64,000 nt of DNA from Okeania sp. SIO2C9 (GTDB lineage Bacteria; Cyanobacteriota; Cyanobacteriia; Cyanobacteriales; Microcoleaceae), in NCBI RefSeq assembly GCF_010672455.1, contig NZ_JAAHGO010000012.1, positions 116,698 to 180,697 on the forward strand, given 5' to 3'. Both the position numbers and the translations under genes were made by a program. Positions 1 to 9,740 of the stretch are shown here, piece by piece. The notes beneath the pieces were generated by a model. That model was not told the origin of the DNA. It ran no database searches and saw only the letters and a list, made by a program, of their open reading frames with translations. Every line of letters begins with the position of its first letter. Position 1 is the stretch's first letter.

Positions 1-2
1 CA

Positions 3-682
3 AAGTCTGGCAATTCTCCCAGAGCAGCAGAAATTAATCCTGGTAATGAAACAGAATTTCAACAGTCAATTACTTTGGCTGGTAAAGGTGCTGAAAAAAC
101 TGATGTAGACTCGAAAAAATTGGCTGAATTAGAGAAATCAAATTCCAGTTTATTAGATTTATTACAGTCAAAGTCTGGCAATTCTCCCAGAGCAACGGAA
201 ATTAATCCTGGTAAGGAAAAAGAATTTGAACAGTCAATTACTCTGGCTGGTAAAGGTGCTGAAAAAGTTGATGTAGAATCGAAAAATGTGGCTGAATTAG
301 AGAAATCAAATTCCAGTTTATTAGATTTATTACAGTCAAAGTCTGGCAATTCTCCCAGAGCAACGGAAATTAATCCTGGTAAGGAAAAAGAATTTGAACA
401 GTCAATTACTCTGGCTGGTAAAGGTGCTGAAAAAGTTGATGTAGACTCGAAAAATGTGGCTGAATTAGAGAAATCAAATTCCAGTTTATTAGATTTATTA
501 CAGTCAAAGTCTGGCAATTCTCCCAGAGCAACGGAAATTAATCCTGGTAATGAAACAGAATTTCAACAGTCAATTACTTTGGCTGGTAAAGGTGCTGAAA
601 AAACTGATGTAGACTCGAAAAAATTGGCGGAATTAGGGAATTCAAATTCCAGTTTATTAGATTTATTACAGCCCAAATCAAG
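3..682 (+). repeat. 168-bp in-frame tandem repeat in the TolC-family gene
   Basis: The word AAGTCTGGCAATTC recurs at 3, 171, 339 and 507, and a diverged fifth copy starts near 675, giving an exact 168-bp (56-codon) period. Copies are almost identical at DNA level, which suggests recent expansion. The array continues off the left edge. Confidence 0.95.
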
Positions 683-2516
683 TAATTCTGAGGTAGCAAC
701 TGAAGTTAATCCTGTCAACGAAACAAATAACCCCAAAACAACATCGGAAATAAATTCAATTCTAGGAAATTCTTACCGAGTAATGACAAGCATCAATCGA
801 GCACCAATAATGGAGACAGTCAATGATTTAGCACAGACTGAAACCCAAGCATTAGGCTTAACTAATCCCCTAAGATTACCCGGTAGAAATAACCGAAATT
901 CAACCACAACTATTCTTAATCCTCCTACTTTTGGCAATACTTCAACACAGAAAAAATCAGCCCAGATAACCACAGGTCTCAATCAAACTTCAAACAGCAA
1001 TACTGTTCCTAATTTAGCCAGAATAGAAAATCAAAAACCTTCATCAAGAAATAGTGGCTTTATCATTGTTCAACAAACAACAGAAAGTTTTCCTCCACCA
1101 GTACCAGACGGAACCTTACAAACAAATCCTCCCCCTCAAATTCAACGAAAACCTAACCCACTAAACTTTCCAATTACCCCCGATGAAGTACAGATAGAAG
1201 AAACCATACCAATTACTTTAGAACAAGCAATTGACTTAGCCCGACGCAATAATCCAGAAATAGAAATTGCTCAATTAGAAGTCGAAAGAAGTAGAGCAAG
1301 TATGCGAGAAGCTCAAGCCGCTTTATGGCCTAGTCTAACTTTTGAATCAGCCCTACAACGTACAGAAAGTGCTAGTGGTGATTTGCAAGCTAGAGCTCAA
1401 CAACGACTTGCAGAAAGTAGGGGTACAGAGTTTATAGACACAGATATTCAAAATTTCCCAGTCACGACTTTTGATAATACATTTCGATTTGACTATGACC
1501 TTGGCCTTGGTAAAGCTCGTTCTGCTAGAATTGGAATTGCTAGAGAGCAAATGCACCTCCGAGAACTAGAATTAGAAAGAGTTTCGGAACAATTGCGCTT
1601 TGATGTATCTGACGAATACTACGATCTGCAGGAAGCAGATGGACGAGTCAGAATTGGGGAAGCTGCTGTGGCTAACGCTAGAAAAAGTTTAGAAGATGCA
1701 GAAGCATTAGAAAGAGCTGGAGTCGGAACTAGGTTTGATGTACTGCAAGCTCAAGTAACATTGTCAAACGAACAACAAAACCTCACAAACGCATTTCGAG
1801 ACCAGCGTACTGCTCAACGTCGCTTAGTAGAAAGATTGAATATAAGTCAGTTAATCAATTTAACGGCTGCTGACCCAATTGAACCAGCAGGGTCTTGGCC
1901 TTTATCTTTAGATGAAACAATTGTGTCTGCTTTTCAAAACCGAGCTGAGTTAGAACAGCAGTTAGTGCAAAGAGACTTAAGTGACGAGCAGCGAAAATTA
2001 GCTCTCTCAGCAGTCAGACCAAGCTTAAATTTCTTTGCCACTTACAATGTACTGGCGTTAACTACTGATAACTTAAGCCCTTTTGCCGCCAGGGGTTGGG
2101 CTGATGGAACTACCGTAGGATTCAACTTTAGATGGAATTTCTTTGATGGTGGTGCAGCTAGGGCGGCTGCTAGACAGAGTATTTTAGATCAAGATATTGC
2201 AGAAAATCGGTTTGAGCAAGTTAGAAATCAGGTTCGTCGTGAAGTTGAAGAAGCCTTTTTTGGTTTGGAAGCCAGTTTTGAGAATATTTCTACAGCAGAA
2301 TTAGGCGTCGAACAGGCCAGAGAGGCTTTACGTTTGGCGCGACTAAGATTTCAAGCTGGTGTGGGAACTCAGTTAGAGGTTATTGATGCTGAGACAGACT
2401 TGACCAGAGCTGAGAATAATTTGCTAACTGCAATTATTGATTATAATCGTTCTTTGTCTGAGCTACAGCGAGCTGTTAGTAATCTTCCTGGTGGAGATTT
2501 GTCGGATACTCCTTGA
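3..2516 (+). CDS. TolC-family outer membrane efflux protein, 5' end outside window
   Basis: The reading frame is open from the window edge, so the true start lies upstream; the first internal start-like codon (TTG at 75) sits inside a repeat and is not credible. The first ~220 residues seen are four near-identical 56-residue repeats rich in Lys/Glu/Ser (AELEKSNSSLLDLLQ). A low-complexity Asn/Thr/Pro linker follows. From about nt 1210 to the end is an outer membrane efflux (OEP) domain: ITLEQAIDLARRNNPEIEIA, two long helical halves, and the second-half signature ARLRFQAGVGTQLEVIDAE. Family role: the outer membrane channel of type I secretion or RND/ABC tripartite export, working with adaptors such as the one at 15351-17285. 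Normal TolC proteins lack such an N-terminal repeat region, so this part is unusual. The domain call is firm; the transported substrate is unknown. Confidence 0.9.
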   Translation, partial: KSGNSPRAAEINPGNETEFQQSITLAGKGAEKTDVDSKKLAELEKSNSSLLDLLQSKSGNSPRATEINPGKEKEFEQSITLAGKGAEKVDVESKNVAELEKSNSSLLDLLQSKSGNSPRATEINPGKEKEFEQSITLAGKGAEKVDVDSKNVAELEKSNSSLLDLLQSKSGNSPRATEINPGNETEFQQSITLAGKGAEKTDVDSKKLAELGNSNSSLLDLLQPKSSNSEVATEVNPVNETNNPKTTSEINSILGNSYRVMTSINRAPIMETVNDLAQTETQALGLTNPLRLPGRNNRNSTTTILNPPTFGNTSTQKKSAQITTGLNQTSNSNTVPNLARIENQKPSSRNSGFIIVQQTTESFPPPVPDGTLQTNPPPQIQRKPNPLNFPITPDEVQIEETIPITLEQAIDLARRNNPEIEIAQLEVERSRASMREAQAALWPSLTFESALQRTESASGDLQARAQQRLAESRGTEFIDTDIQNFPVTTFDNTFRFDYDLGLGKARSARIGIAREQMHLRELELERVSEQLRFDVSDEYYDLQEADGRVRIGEAAVANARKSLEDAEALERAGVGTRFDVLQAQVTLSNEQQNLTNAFRDQRTAQRRLVERLNISQLINLTAADPIEPAGSWPLSLDETIVSAFQNRAELEQQLVQRDLSDEQRKLALSAVRPSLNFFATYNVLALTTDNLSPFAARGWADGTTVGFNFRWNFFDGGAARAAARQSILDQDIAENRFEQVRNQVRREVEEAFFGLEASFENISTAELGVEQAREALRLARLRFQAGVGTQLEVIDAETDLTRAENNLLTAIIDYNRSLSELQRAVSNLPGGDLSDTP

Positions 2517-2560
2517 AGAAGTCAAAAGTCAAAACTCAAAAGTCAAAAGTTAAAAGTTAG

Positions 2561-2650
2561 GAAATTCAGAAATAGAATAGGGTAAAAAGCGGATGCGACC
2601 CTGCGTCGGCATCAGACGCAAGGGAACGCGCACCAAGCAGGTAGAAAAAT
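2561..2650 (+). repeat. Family D dispersed repeat, short copy
   Basis: GC-rich block with AATAGGG, GCGGATGCGACCC and GGGAACGCGCACCAAGCAGG. Longer versions occur at 49948-50082, 54368-54488 (inverted) and 60068-60362. No coding potential seen. It sits directly downstream of the TolC-family gene, after short AAAAGTCAAAAGTC repeats. Confidence 0.75.
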
Positions 2651-2681
2651 GCTCTCTCATATCATGTCCGGTTGAATAATT

Positions 2682-2815
<134 letters not shown>

Positions 2816-2907
2816 AAATAGATATAGCAGCAAAGCGAGTTAAACTTCTCAACATTAGTTAACATTTTTTTAGAATAGCCAATCTCAATATAAGTTAATA
2901 ATTCATA

Positions 2908-3213
2908 ATGGCCAACATCAAATTTGAACAAGAAAACCAGGAAATAATTGCTGCTGACGGAGCAAATTTAAGAATCAAAGCTCTAGAAAACCGTATTGAC
3001 CTCTACACCTTTACAGGCAAAATGATGAATTGCGGAGGCTATGGACAATGTGGAACCTGTGTCGTAGAAGTTGTCGAAGGCCTGGAAAATCTTTCACCCC
3101 GTACTCCAGTAGAAGAACAAAAGTTAAAAAAGAGGCCCCCTTCTTATAGATTAGCCTGTCAAACCCTAGTTAACGGTCCTGTTACCATCAAAACAAAACC
3201 AAAACGCAAATAA
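2908..3213 (+). CDS. 2Fe-2S ferredoxin
   Basis: A 101-residue soluble electron carrier. Four cysteines are placed as in plant-type [2Fe-2S] ferredoxins: Cys42, Cys48, Cys51 ([11 protein letters not shown]) and Cys84 (LACQ). The longer Cys42-Cys48 spacing and the Lys-rich tail (KTKPKRK) differ from PetF, so it is probably one of the specialised cyanobacterial ferredoxins rather than the main photosynthetic one. Start ATG at 2908. It lies 53 bp upstream of psbM on the same strand, so co-transcription is possible. The redox partner is unknown. Confidence 0.92.
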   Translation: MANIKFEQENQEIIAADGANLRIKALENRIDLYTFTGKMMNCGGYGQCGTCVVEVVEGLENLSPRTPVEEQKLKKRPPSYRLACQTLVNGPVTIKTKPKRK

Positions 3214-3266
3214 CAAATAATGGTATTCTTAACCTTGTGGTTTTTTCAATTCAAGGTGGGTTAATC

Positions 3267-3371
3267 ATGGCAGTTAATGATTTAGGCTTTGTGGCAACCA
3301 TTTTGTTCATATTTGTGCCAGCCGTTTTCTTAATCATTCTGTATATTCAAACTGGCAACAACGAAAGCTAA
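3267..3371 (+). CDS. psbM: Photosystem II reaction centre protein M
   Basis: A 34-residue, single-helix membrane protein. The sequence begins MAVNDLGFVATILFIF and ends ILYIQTGNNES, the PsbM pattern (V-N-x-LGF-x-ATILF ... ILYIQT). In photosystem II, PsbM sits at the dimer interface in the thylakoid membrane. Start ATG at 3267; the hydrophobic span covers residues about 6-28. It is immediately followed by a hairpin with a T-run. Very short but unmistakable. Confidence 0.95.
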   Translation: MAVNDLGFVATILFIFVPAVFLIILYIQTGNNES

Positions 3372-3390
3372 ATTAGCAGCTTACAAACTC

Positions 3391-3437
3391 AGAGTAGGAG
3401 CATAATTTTAAAAATTGTCCTCCTACTTTGCCGTTTT
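3391..3437 (+). terminator. Probable Rho-independent terminator after psbM
   Basis: GTAGGAG and CTCCTAC form an inverted repeat around an AT-rich loop, followed within a few bases by GCCGTTTTTG. Position 20 bp after the psbM stop fits a terminator for the ferredoxin-psbM unit. Confidence 0.6.
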
Positions 3438-3446
3438 TGTCTAATG

Positions 3447-3672
3447 AGGGTTTGCTGATTAATTATCAAAGCATTGACTGATATTGGCTTTAGTCTTTTT
3501 AGGGTCGAAAAAAGTGCCTGGTTTTCGGTACCTCAGAGCTAAAAAATATGAGCATTTTGGGCAAGAGTTGGGCAGAAAAATCCCAAATTGACAATTCTTA
3601 CTCCTACCTCCTGTCTCCTGTCTCCTGTCTCCTGACTCCTCCCCTTACCAAAAGACTTTTTCTGCAAACCCT
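3447..3672. mobile_element. Family A MITE-like element
   Basis: Left end AGGGTTTGCTGATTAA, right end TTTTTCTGCAAACCCT. The interior carries the family words AGTGCCTGGTTTTC, GAGTTGGGCAGAAAAATC and CTCCTGTCTCCTG, shared with copies at 17935, 20149 and 32364. Its right end abuts the 3' end of the universal stress protein gene and contributes the first bases of that gene's TAG stop codon. Confidence 0.8.
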
Positions 3673-4525
3673 AACTAGCACTCTGGCGAGCTAACAATAC
3701 AGGACAATTGGCATAAACCCGCACATAGTCCGATAGAGAATTTCCTAATAGTCTATCAAGGTCCACAAGATTCTTAGCACTGGATGGACGGCGGTCTGGT
3801 GAACCCAATATCAATAGGTCTACATTCAAATCCTGGGAAATTTTACAAATTTCTGGACCAGGTTTACCACTAGCAGCAACACAACGATATTTAATACCCA
3901 TTTTTTTGGCTTCTGCTGCAGCTTCAGCTACAACAGGGTCTTTTTCTGCATCGGCAGTGTAATCTTGCATAGATTTTCCACTGGGGTCTTTCTTCACGTG
4001 ACTCAAAATTAATTGTCCCCCAGGAACTTGATTAACCAAGTCAATACCCAACTTTAGACAACTTTTTCCTCCTTCCGATGAGTCTAGAGCTACCATCACA
4101 TTTCTAATTTTTTTGATGTAGATATCGTCTTTCACCAGTAACATCGGATGAGAAGTTAACTGGAAAACATATTGACTAACTGAATTTTCCAGAATAGCTT
4201 GCAGTTTGCCTAAGCCCCGCGAACCCATAATAATTAGCTCAGATTGTTCTTCATCAGCTACTTGACAAACAATATCCTTGGGGTCTCCTTGTTTGAGTCG
4301 GGGATTTACTTTTTTTGGATCTATTTTTAAAGATTGGACAGCTTCTGCCAGAATTTTTCCACCTTCTTCTAACTTAGCAGACATACCTTCTGCACTAGCT
4401 TGAGGGGGGACAACGTGCAAGACAGTCACAGATGCTACTTGGAAGTATGGGACTTCTATCAACATATTGAGCATCTGCTCACATAGTCCCCGACCAGCAA
4501 CAGCTAACAAAATTTTGTTGATCAT
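3671..4525 (-). CDS. Universal stress protein with two UspA domains
   Basis: 284 residues, cytoplasmic. Two tandem UspA folds: residues ~1-140 (MINKILLAVAGRGLCEQML ... ELIIMGSRGLGKLQAILENS) and ~141-284 (NVMVALDSSEGGKSCLKLG ... LLILGSPDRR). The first carries a recognisable GSRGLG ATP-loop; the second is degenerate there (GSPDRR), so only one half may bind nucleotide. ATG at 4523-4525. The terminal stop codon TAG is formed by the end of a family A element, so the original C-terminus may have been longer. A 76-bp copy of this gene's 5' end lies at 13125-13200. Confidence 0.9.
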   Translation of the reverse strand: MINKILLAVAGRGLCEQMLNMLIEVPYFQVASVTVLHVVPPQASAEGMSAKLEEGGKILAEAVQSLKIDPKKVNPRLKQGDPKDIVCQVADEEQSELIIMGSRGLGKLQAILENSVSQYVFQLTSHPMLLVKDDIYIKKIRNVMVALDSSEGGKSCLKLGIDLVNQVPGGQLILSHVKKDPSGKSMQDYTADAEKDPVVAEAAAEAKKMGIKYRCVAASGKPGPEICKISQDLNVDLLILGSPDRRPSSAKNLVDLDRLLGNSLSDYVRVYANCPVLLARQSAS

Positions 4526-4629
4526 TTTTTAATTGAGTGAATCAGCAAATAATAACGTTTAAAAATAGCATAAATCTCCCGCACCCATGATAACTTTGAG
4601 AAATGTAGCGTTTTAGCAAATTTTGTAAA

Positions 4630-5112
4630 GTGGCCTCATCAGAACAATCTCAATCTCAGTTACCCACAAGTGCGATAGAAAATCAATCTACTCAGAAATC
4701 AGATGCTTGGTTTGAATATATAATCCGAGTTCATCCTCACCACACTGACTATGCTGGTGTTGTTTGGCATGGGACTTATATTTCCTGGATGGAGGAGGCA
4801 CGAGTAGAAAGTTTGCGTTCTATTGGTATAGAGTATGCTGAGTTGGTTAACCTTGGTTGTGATTTACCAGTAGTAGAACTTTCAGTACGTTATCACAAAG
4901 CAGTCAAGTTGGGGATGGTAGTTGCAGTGAGGACTCGTATGACAAATACTGAAGGAGTCAGACTAGACTGGGATTACCAAATTCAGTCTTTGGATGGTAA
5001 AGAATTATATGTTACAGCCAGAGTAATATTAGTAACTGTTGACCGAGAAAAAGGCAAAATTATGCGCCGTTTACCTCCAAAAGTAGAAGCAGCTTTAACT
5101 AAGCTTTATTAA
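4630..5112 (+). CDS. Hotdog-fold acyl-CoA thioesterase (4HBT/YbgC-like)
   Basis: 160 residues. The core HHTDYAGVVWHGTYISWMEE is the 4-hydroxybenzoyl-CoA thioesterase/YbgC active-site stretch, with Asp in HTDYAGVVWHG as the catalytic acid. It hydrolyses acyl-CoA type thioesters; the substrate is not determined. One possibility is a DHNA-CoA hydrolase role in phylloquinone synthesis, since that enzyme in cyanobacteria is of this fold, but the match is not specific. The start is a GTG at 4630; no in-frame ATG lies upstream before a stop. The first ~25 residues are Ser/Gln-rich and probably disordered. Divergent from the universal stress gene, with 104 bp between them. Confidence 0.85.
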   Translation: MASSEQSQSQLPTSAIENQSTQKSDAWFEYIIRVHPHHTDYAGVVWHGTYISWMEEARVESLRSIGIEYAELVNLGCDLPVVELSVRYHKAVKLGMVVAVRTRMTNTEGVRLDWDYQIQSLDGKELYVTARVILVTVDREKGKIMRRLPPKVEAALTKLY

Positions 5113-5332
5113 TAGTTGAAATTGGTTTTTATGATTACTATTGGGAAGGTAATAGACGGATGAAATTTGTAATCACCTCCCATTTTAGTAGCGATTAATA
5201 AAATCAAACAAATTTTAACTGTTATTAGGATTAAAATTTTAATATGATTAATAGACTTTGAAGTTAAAAATGAAAAGTGACTTTTGATTGTTGATTTTAG
5301 TAGATGAAAGTTAAGTTTTTAATTTATGTAAT

Positions 5333-6298
5333 ATGTTTAACTTTAGCACTGCTATTCGTACCTATAATGGAGAAAAACGTCTACCATTACTCTTAGAAAA
5401 ACTGCGATCGCAAATCAATACAGAAAATCTTTCCTGGGAAATAGTTATTGTTGATAATAATAGTGCAGACAATACTGCTAAAATTATTCAAGAATATCAG
5501 TCAAACTGGCATATATCGTGCCCAATTCAATATTATTTTGAACCTCGACAGGGAGCATCTTATGCCAGGCAAAGGGCGATGAAAGAAGCTAAAAGTCCAC
5601 TGGTAGCCTTTCTGGATGATGATAATTTACCCTCTCCTGACTGGGTAGCTTCTGCTTATGCTTTTGGGAAGTCTCATCCCCAAGTAGGTGTATATAATGG
5701 TCTAATTCACCCTATTTATGAAGTTTCACCTCCCAAAAATTTTGAGAGAATAGCTTCTTGTTTAGCAATTATAGAATGGCCGCAAACAGAACCATTTTGT
5801 TTGAATTCAAAAAAAACAGGAGGACTTTTACCCCCAGGAGCAGGGATAGTTATTAGGAAACAAGCTTGGGTAGAAAACGTTCCTGATACTTTAGAATTGA
5901 AAGGACCTGTAAGTGGTTCTTTAACTGCAAAAGGAGAAGATATAGAAGCATTTTTGTATATCAGAAATGCAGGATGGGAAGTTTGGTTTAATCCAGCAAT
6001 GCACATATACCATCAAATTACAAAAAGTCGTTTAAAAAAGGAATATTTGATCCGATTATTAAGGGGTGTTGGTTTAAGTCGTCATCGGACAAGAATGTTA
6101 GGATATAAACCTTGGCAAAGACCTTTAGTAATTCCTTTATATATGGCTAATGATTTACGGAAAGCAGTTAGTCACCGACTCAAATATGGAAAAGAATTAG
6201 AAGCTGATATAGTTGCTGCTAGTGAAATGGAAATGTATTTAGGAAGTTTGGAAAGTCACTTGCTAGGATTAAGAGAATTTTTGAGAAAAAAAAACTAA
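5333..6298 (+). CDS. Family 2 glycosyltransferase, HpsE-like
   Basis: 321 residues. N-terminal GT-A fold: FSTAIRTYNGEKRLPLLLEK, IVIVDNNSADNTA and the DxD-type motif VAFLDDDNLPSPDW (metal/nucleotide-sugar binding). The opening closely resembles the hormogonium polysaccharide glycosyltransferase HpsE family, as I recall it. It would transfer a sugar from a nucleotide sugar on the cytoplasmic side during exopolysaccharide assembly. There is no clear membrane span; the C-terminal ~90 residues are basic and helical. ATG at 5333. It heads a + strand group (AlkP-like, HTTM-like, GT4, sulfotransferase) that fits a polysaccharide locus. The exact HpsE assignment is from memory of the family. Confidence 0.8.
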   Translation: MFNFSTAIRTYNGEKRLPLLLEKLRSQINTENLSWEIVIVDNNSADNTAKIIQEYQSNWHISCPIQYYFEPRQGASYARQRAMKEAKSPLVAFLDDDNLPSPDWVASAYAFGKSHPQVGVYNGLIHPIYEVSPPKNFERIASCLAIIEWPQTEPFCLNSKKTGGLLPPGAGIVIRKQAWVENVPDTLELKGPVSGSLTAKGEDIEAFLYIRNAGWEVWFNPAMHIYHQITKSRLKKEYLIRLLRGVGLSRHRTRMLGYKPWQRPLVIPLYMANDLRKAVSHRLKYGKELEADIVAASEMEMYLGSLESHLLGLREFLRKKN

Positions 6299-6449
6299 TA
6301 AAAAAATATAAAATATCTACCTAAGTAGTCCCTATAAAGAATAAATTAAATAATATTTTTAAACAAAATTGTCAATTAAAACAAGTTTAAACCAGTGTTA
6401 AATTGTTAAAATAATACTTGGATAAATAAAAAAATAATGAGTGAAAAAC

Positions 6450-7973
6450 ATGGCAACAAAAAAGATATTATTCATTGGCTTAGATTCTGTTGAACCAGAA
6501 CTTCTGAAGCAGTGGTGTGAAGATGGTAGTCTCCCTAATTTGCAAAAAATTTGGCTTAGTAGTATCTGGGGAAATGTAAAAATTCCCACGGGTTTTAGTA
6601 ATGGTGCGATGTGGCCTTCTTTATTTACAGGTGTCGATCCTAGTAAACACGCTAGATATAATTACCTTTGCATTGAACAAGGTACATATAATTTTAGGAA
6701 TTTTTTTGATGATGATACTGACTATCAAGTGTTACCTTTTTGGGTTGATTTGAGCAAACAGGGAAAACGAGTGGGAATTGTTGATGTACCTAGAGCACCT
6801 CTGACTCCAGACATTAATGGGTTTCAAATAGCTGATTGGTTAACTCATGATCGCCGAAAGGCTATTGCTAGAAGTTATCCAGAAAGTTTAGCTCAAAGTG
6901 TAATTGATACTTTTGGTGAAGATGAAATGGGAGAAAAAGCAGAATTGTACCTTCACAATCATAGTTATCAATCTTTTCTGGAATTAATGAAAAAAAGAAT
7001 TGCCCTGAGAGCAGAGCAAACAATTCAACTAGCTCAAGAATCAGATTACGATTTTTTCATGACAGTGTTTGGCGAACCCCACGATGTTGGTCATATGTGT
7101 TGGCATTTTCACGACCGTACTCACGAAAACCATGATGGTAGCTTTGGCGATCCAGTTAAAGATGTTTATATAGCTCTAGATGAAGCGATCGGTAAAATAA
7201 TTAAAAATCTTGAATATACTGAGATTATGATATTTGCTGGACCAGGAATGACTAATAATTATGGTGCAGATGAAGGCTTCGAGCTTATATTACAAAAAAT
7301 CGAACAAAATTATTTAAAACAATCTAAACTGACAAAAAAAAGACATCAATCTCTGATTCCTCAAATCAGAAGTTTGGTAAGAAAATATCTACCAAAAAAA
7401 ATCCGAAATAAGATTTATAGTCAAATACCTGAAGCTGTAAAAAAACAGGAAAAAAAATTATTAGCAAGTCAACGAAGATTGTTTATTTTGCCTTTCGGAA
7501 ATACTGGTTGTGCAATTAGACTTAATGTAGTTGATAGAGAACCTAATGGCTTGATTAAAAGAGGTCAAGAATATAATGAAATATGTGATTTTCTGCGTGA
7601 TTCTGTTTCTACCTTAAAAAATCTTGAAACAGGAACTCCTTTGTTAAAGGATGTTATTCAGTTAAATCAGATTTATCATGGGCAGGCTTTAGATAGACTA
7701 CCAGATATTATTGTCACCTGGAATAGAGAATATCCTATTAGAAGAGTAGGCTCAAAAGAACTAGGAGAATTTGAATTAAAATGCTACACTAAAAGAACAG
7801 GAGAACACAATGATCGTGCAGTATTTTGGCTTGATAGTATATCTTTGACTCCTCAAAAACTGGAGAGTTCTATCAGGGTAGAAGATTTAGCACCAACGAT
7901 AGGTACTTTATTAGATGCAGATTTACATAAGACAGATGGTACACCTATCCAGGAAGTTTTAAGTAACAAATAA
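6450..7973 (+). CDS. Alkaline phosphatase superfamily phosphodiesterase-like protein
   Basis: 507 residues. N-terminal KKILFIGLDSVEPELLKQW gives the first metal-binding Asp; MWPSLFTGVDPSKHA is the nucleophile region (Ser/Thr); FGEPHDVGHMCWHFHDR carries the Asp/His metal ligands; late DRLPDIIVTW and RTGEHNDRAVFW fit the same fold. Family members hydrolyse or transfer phosphate or sulfate esters; this one likely acts on a glycan or nucleotide-linked substrate. I chose ATG 6450 over the GTG at 6441 because MATKKILF is the usual start. It lies between the HpsE-like GT2 and the HTTM-like membrane protein (15 bp gap), which suggests one operon. The substrate is unknown. Confidence 0.8.
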   Translation: MATKKILFIGLDSVEPELLKQWCEDGSLPNLQKIWLSSIWGNVKIPTGFSNGAMWPSLFTGVDPSKHARYNYLCIEQGTYNFRNFFDDDTDYQVLPFWVDLSKQGKRVGIVDVPRAPLTPDINGFQIADWLTHDRRKAIARSYPESLAQSVIDTFGEDEMGEKAELYLHNHSYQSFLELMKKRIALRAEQTIQLAQESDYDFFMTVFGEPHDVGHMCWHFHDRTHENHDGSFGDPVKDVYIALDEAIGKIIKNLEYTEIMIFAGPGMTNNYGADEGFELILQKIEQNYLKQSKLTKKRHQSLIPQIRSLVRKYLPKKIRNKIYSQIPEAVKKQEKKLLASQRRLFILPFGNTGCAIRLNVVDREPNGLIKRGQEYNEICDFLRDSVSTLKNLETGTPLLKDVIQLNQIYHGQALDRLPDIIVTWNREYPIRRVGSKELGEFELKCYTKRTGEHNDRAVFWLDSISLTPQKLESSIRVEDLAPTIGTLLDADLHKTDGTPIQEVLSNK

Positions 7974-7987
7974 AGATTATTTCAACT

Positions 7988-9589
7988 ATGAATAAGAGTC
8001 AACAAATTCGTTTTTGCTTGTCTGCCTTAATTACTTTACTTGGATATATTTTCTTTATTAGTTTACAAAATGTCATAGAATCTCATCCACCTCTACAAGT
8101 CGGCATTTTAATGGCTTTAGGATTTGGCTGTGTTTTCTGGATAATTACTAGCCCTAAATTTTTTCATCAGTTTGTGAGAGAAACTTCAGCAGAATCTCTG
8201 GCAATAATTAGAATTATTGTCTGTAGCATTACCTTTTTTATAATTCTTTTATTTAGTGATGTTTCCCAGACAGCGTTACTTCCAGAATCAATGATTCAAC
8301 CAATGGGGGTAATGCAATTTTTTTATGTGATTCCGGGATTAATGGAATTAGGCAGAAATCAAGGATTTTTACAAATTTTACAGTGGGTTACAGCTTTAAT
8401 TTTATTTTTGGGAATTATTGGTTGGCAAACACGAATAGCAATACCATTAGGAGCTTTATGCTTTCTATTTTTAGGAGGTATTGAACGACAATATTCCTAC
8501 TTAACTCATCAGGGTATTATTTTATTTGATTTACTGATTGTACTTTCTTTTACCCCTTGTGGTAATGCGTTATCTATTGATAGTTATAGAAATTTCTCTC
8601 CAAAAGAATCTAACTCCGATTCTCAAGAGATGTTATCTATTTATGGTTGGTCGAGATATGCTTGTTGGGTAACAGTTGCTGTGACTTACTTTATTGCAGG
8701 TATGAGTAAGCTTCGCATCGGAGGTTTTTTTTGGTGGGAGCCGATTAATTTGAAAACAAAACTTTATCAATGCAGTTTAATTCCTTGCGATAACATTAGT
8801 AATTTTGATTATTCTTTGAAACTAATCCATGCACCAGATCTAATGTTCGCTATTTTCGGGATATTTGGGTTTTTTGGGGAATTAGCATTTGTTCTAGTTC
8901 TGTTTTATCAAAATTTTCGCATCGTATTTCCTCTGCTAATGATTTCAATGCACATAGGTATCTTATTCTTACAAAATGTACTATTTATTGACTTTATTTT
9001 ATTGCAATTAATTTTCTTTGATTTAGAAAAAGTAAAAATTATCTTTCCCAAAAAGTTATCATTGTTCCCTTCTATTAAGCTACCTCTATTCAAATTTAAA
9101 TTGTCCAAAATTAACCAGCAAACTAATGTTAAAAATTCCATACTTTTTTATCCTTCAATGATCAGCATGATTGTGATAATTTTGAGTATATCTTGGTATT
9201 ATCAATTTAAATTTTATCCCTTGACCCCCTGGGCTGTTTACTCCAATCGGCAAACTTCAGGGAAAATTACTTATTACAAGCTTAATGCTAATTATGAGTC
9301 TGGATATTCCGGTTCTGCTCATCCAGAAAAACTTTCTACTGACTCATTATATAATGCCTATAAAACAGCTATTAAAAATTGTTTTTCAGAGGAAAAAGCG
9401 CAAGTTGCTATCTGTGAAGAATTTGTTCAAGTATATCCAGAACTTAACAAGCAAAATATAGATCGAAAAAATCAAATAAAAAGCTTAAAATTAGAACAAT
9501 GGCAATGGGATTTCAAGAAATATCCTGGCGATAAAAATTACGGTAATTTAATAGATTCTCGCAGTTACAATATTGAAAATAATCAATAA
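7988..9589 (+). CDS. Multi-pass membrane protein, HTTM-domain-like
   Basis: 533 residues with about ten hydrophobic spans between residues ~10 and ~400 (IRFCLSALITLLGYIFFISL, LMALGFGCVFWIITS, ALCFLFLGGIERQYSYLTHQ, FGFFGELAFVLVLFYQ). The block GWSRYACWVTVAVTYFIAGMSKL through to EPINLKTK resembles the HTTM (horizontally transferred transmembrane) domain, related to vitamin K-dependent gamma-carboxylase. A soluble ~120-residue tail follows, with Cys pairs (NCFSEEKAQVAICEE). It is tightly spaced after the AlkP-like gene, so the two are probably co-transcribed. In this cluster it may modify or export a lipid-linked glycan; that is inference. Confidence 0.7.
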   Translation: MNKSQQIRFCLSALITLLGYIFFISLQNVIESHPPLQVGILMALGFGCVFWIITSPKFFHQFVRETSAESLAIIRIIVCSITFFIILLFSDVSQTALLPESMIQPMGVMQFFYVIPGLMELGRNQGFLQILQWVTALILFLGIIGWQTRIAIPLGALCFLFLGGIERQYSYLTHQGIILFDLLIVLSFTPCGNALSIDSYRNFSPKESNSDSQEMLSIYGWSRYACWVTVAVTYFIAGMSKLRIGGFFWWEPINLKTKLYQCSLIPCDNISNFDYSLKLIHAPDLMFAIFGIFGFFGELAFVLVLFYQNFRIVFPLLMISMHIGILFLQNVLFIDFILLQLIFFDLEKVKIIFPKKLSLFPSIKLPLFKFKLSKINQQTNVKNSILFYPSMISMIVIILSISWYYQFKFYPLTPWAVYSNRQTSGKITYYKLNANYESGYSGSAHPEKLSTDSLYNAYKTAIKNCFSEEKAQVAICEEFVQVYPELNKQNIDRKNQIKSLKLEQWQWDFKKYPGDKNYGNLIDSRSYNIENNQ

Positions 9590-9740
9590 TTTTTTACTGA
9601 TATACAGATATTAAAAAAAACTTAGATATTTATGTTTTTTAGCTCAAGTAATTAACCTTGTAAATTATAATTTACTATTTAATTTTTAAATAGAATTGGT
9701 ATGATTTTAATGTATTAACACTCAGTACCTAAACTTTGTA

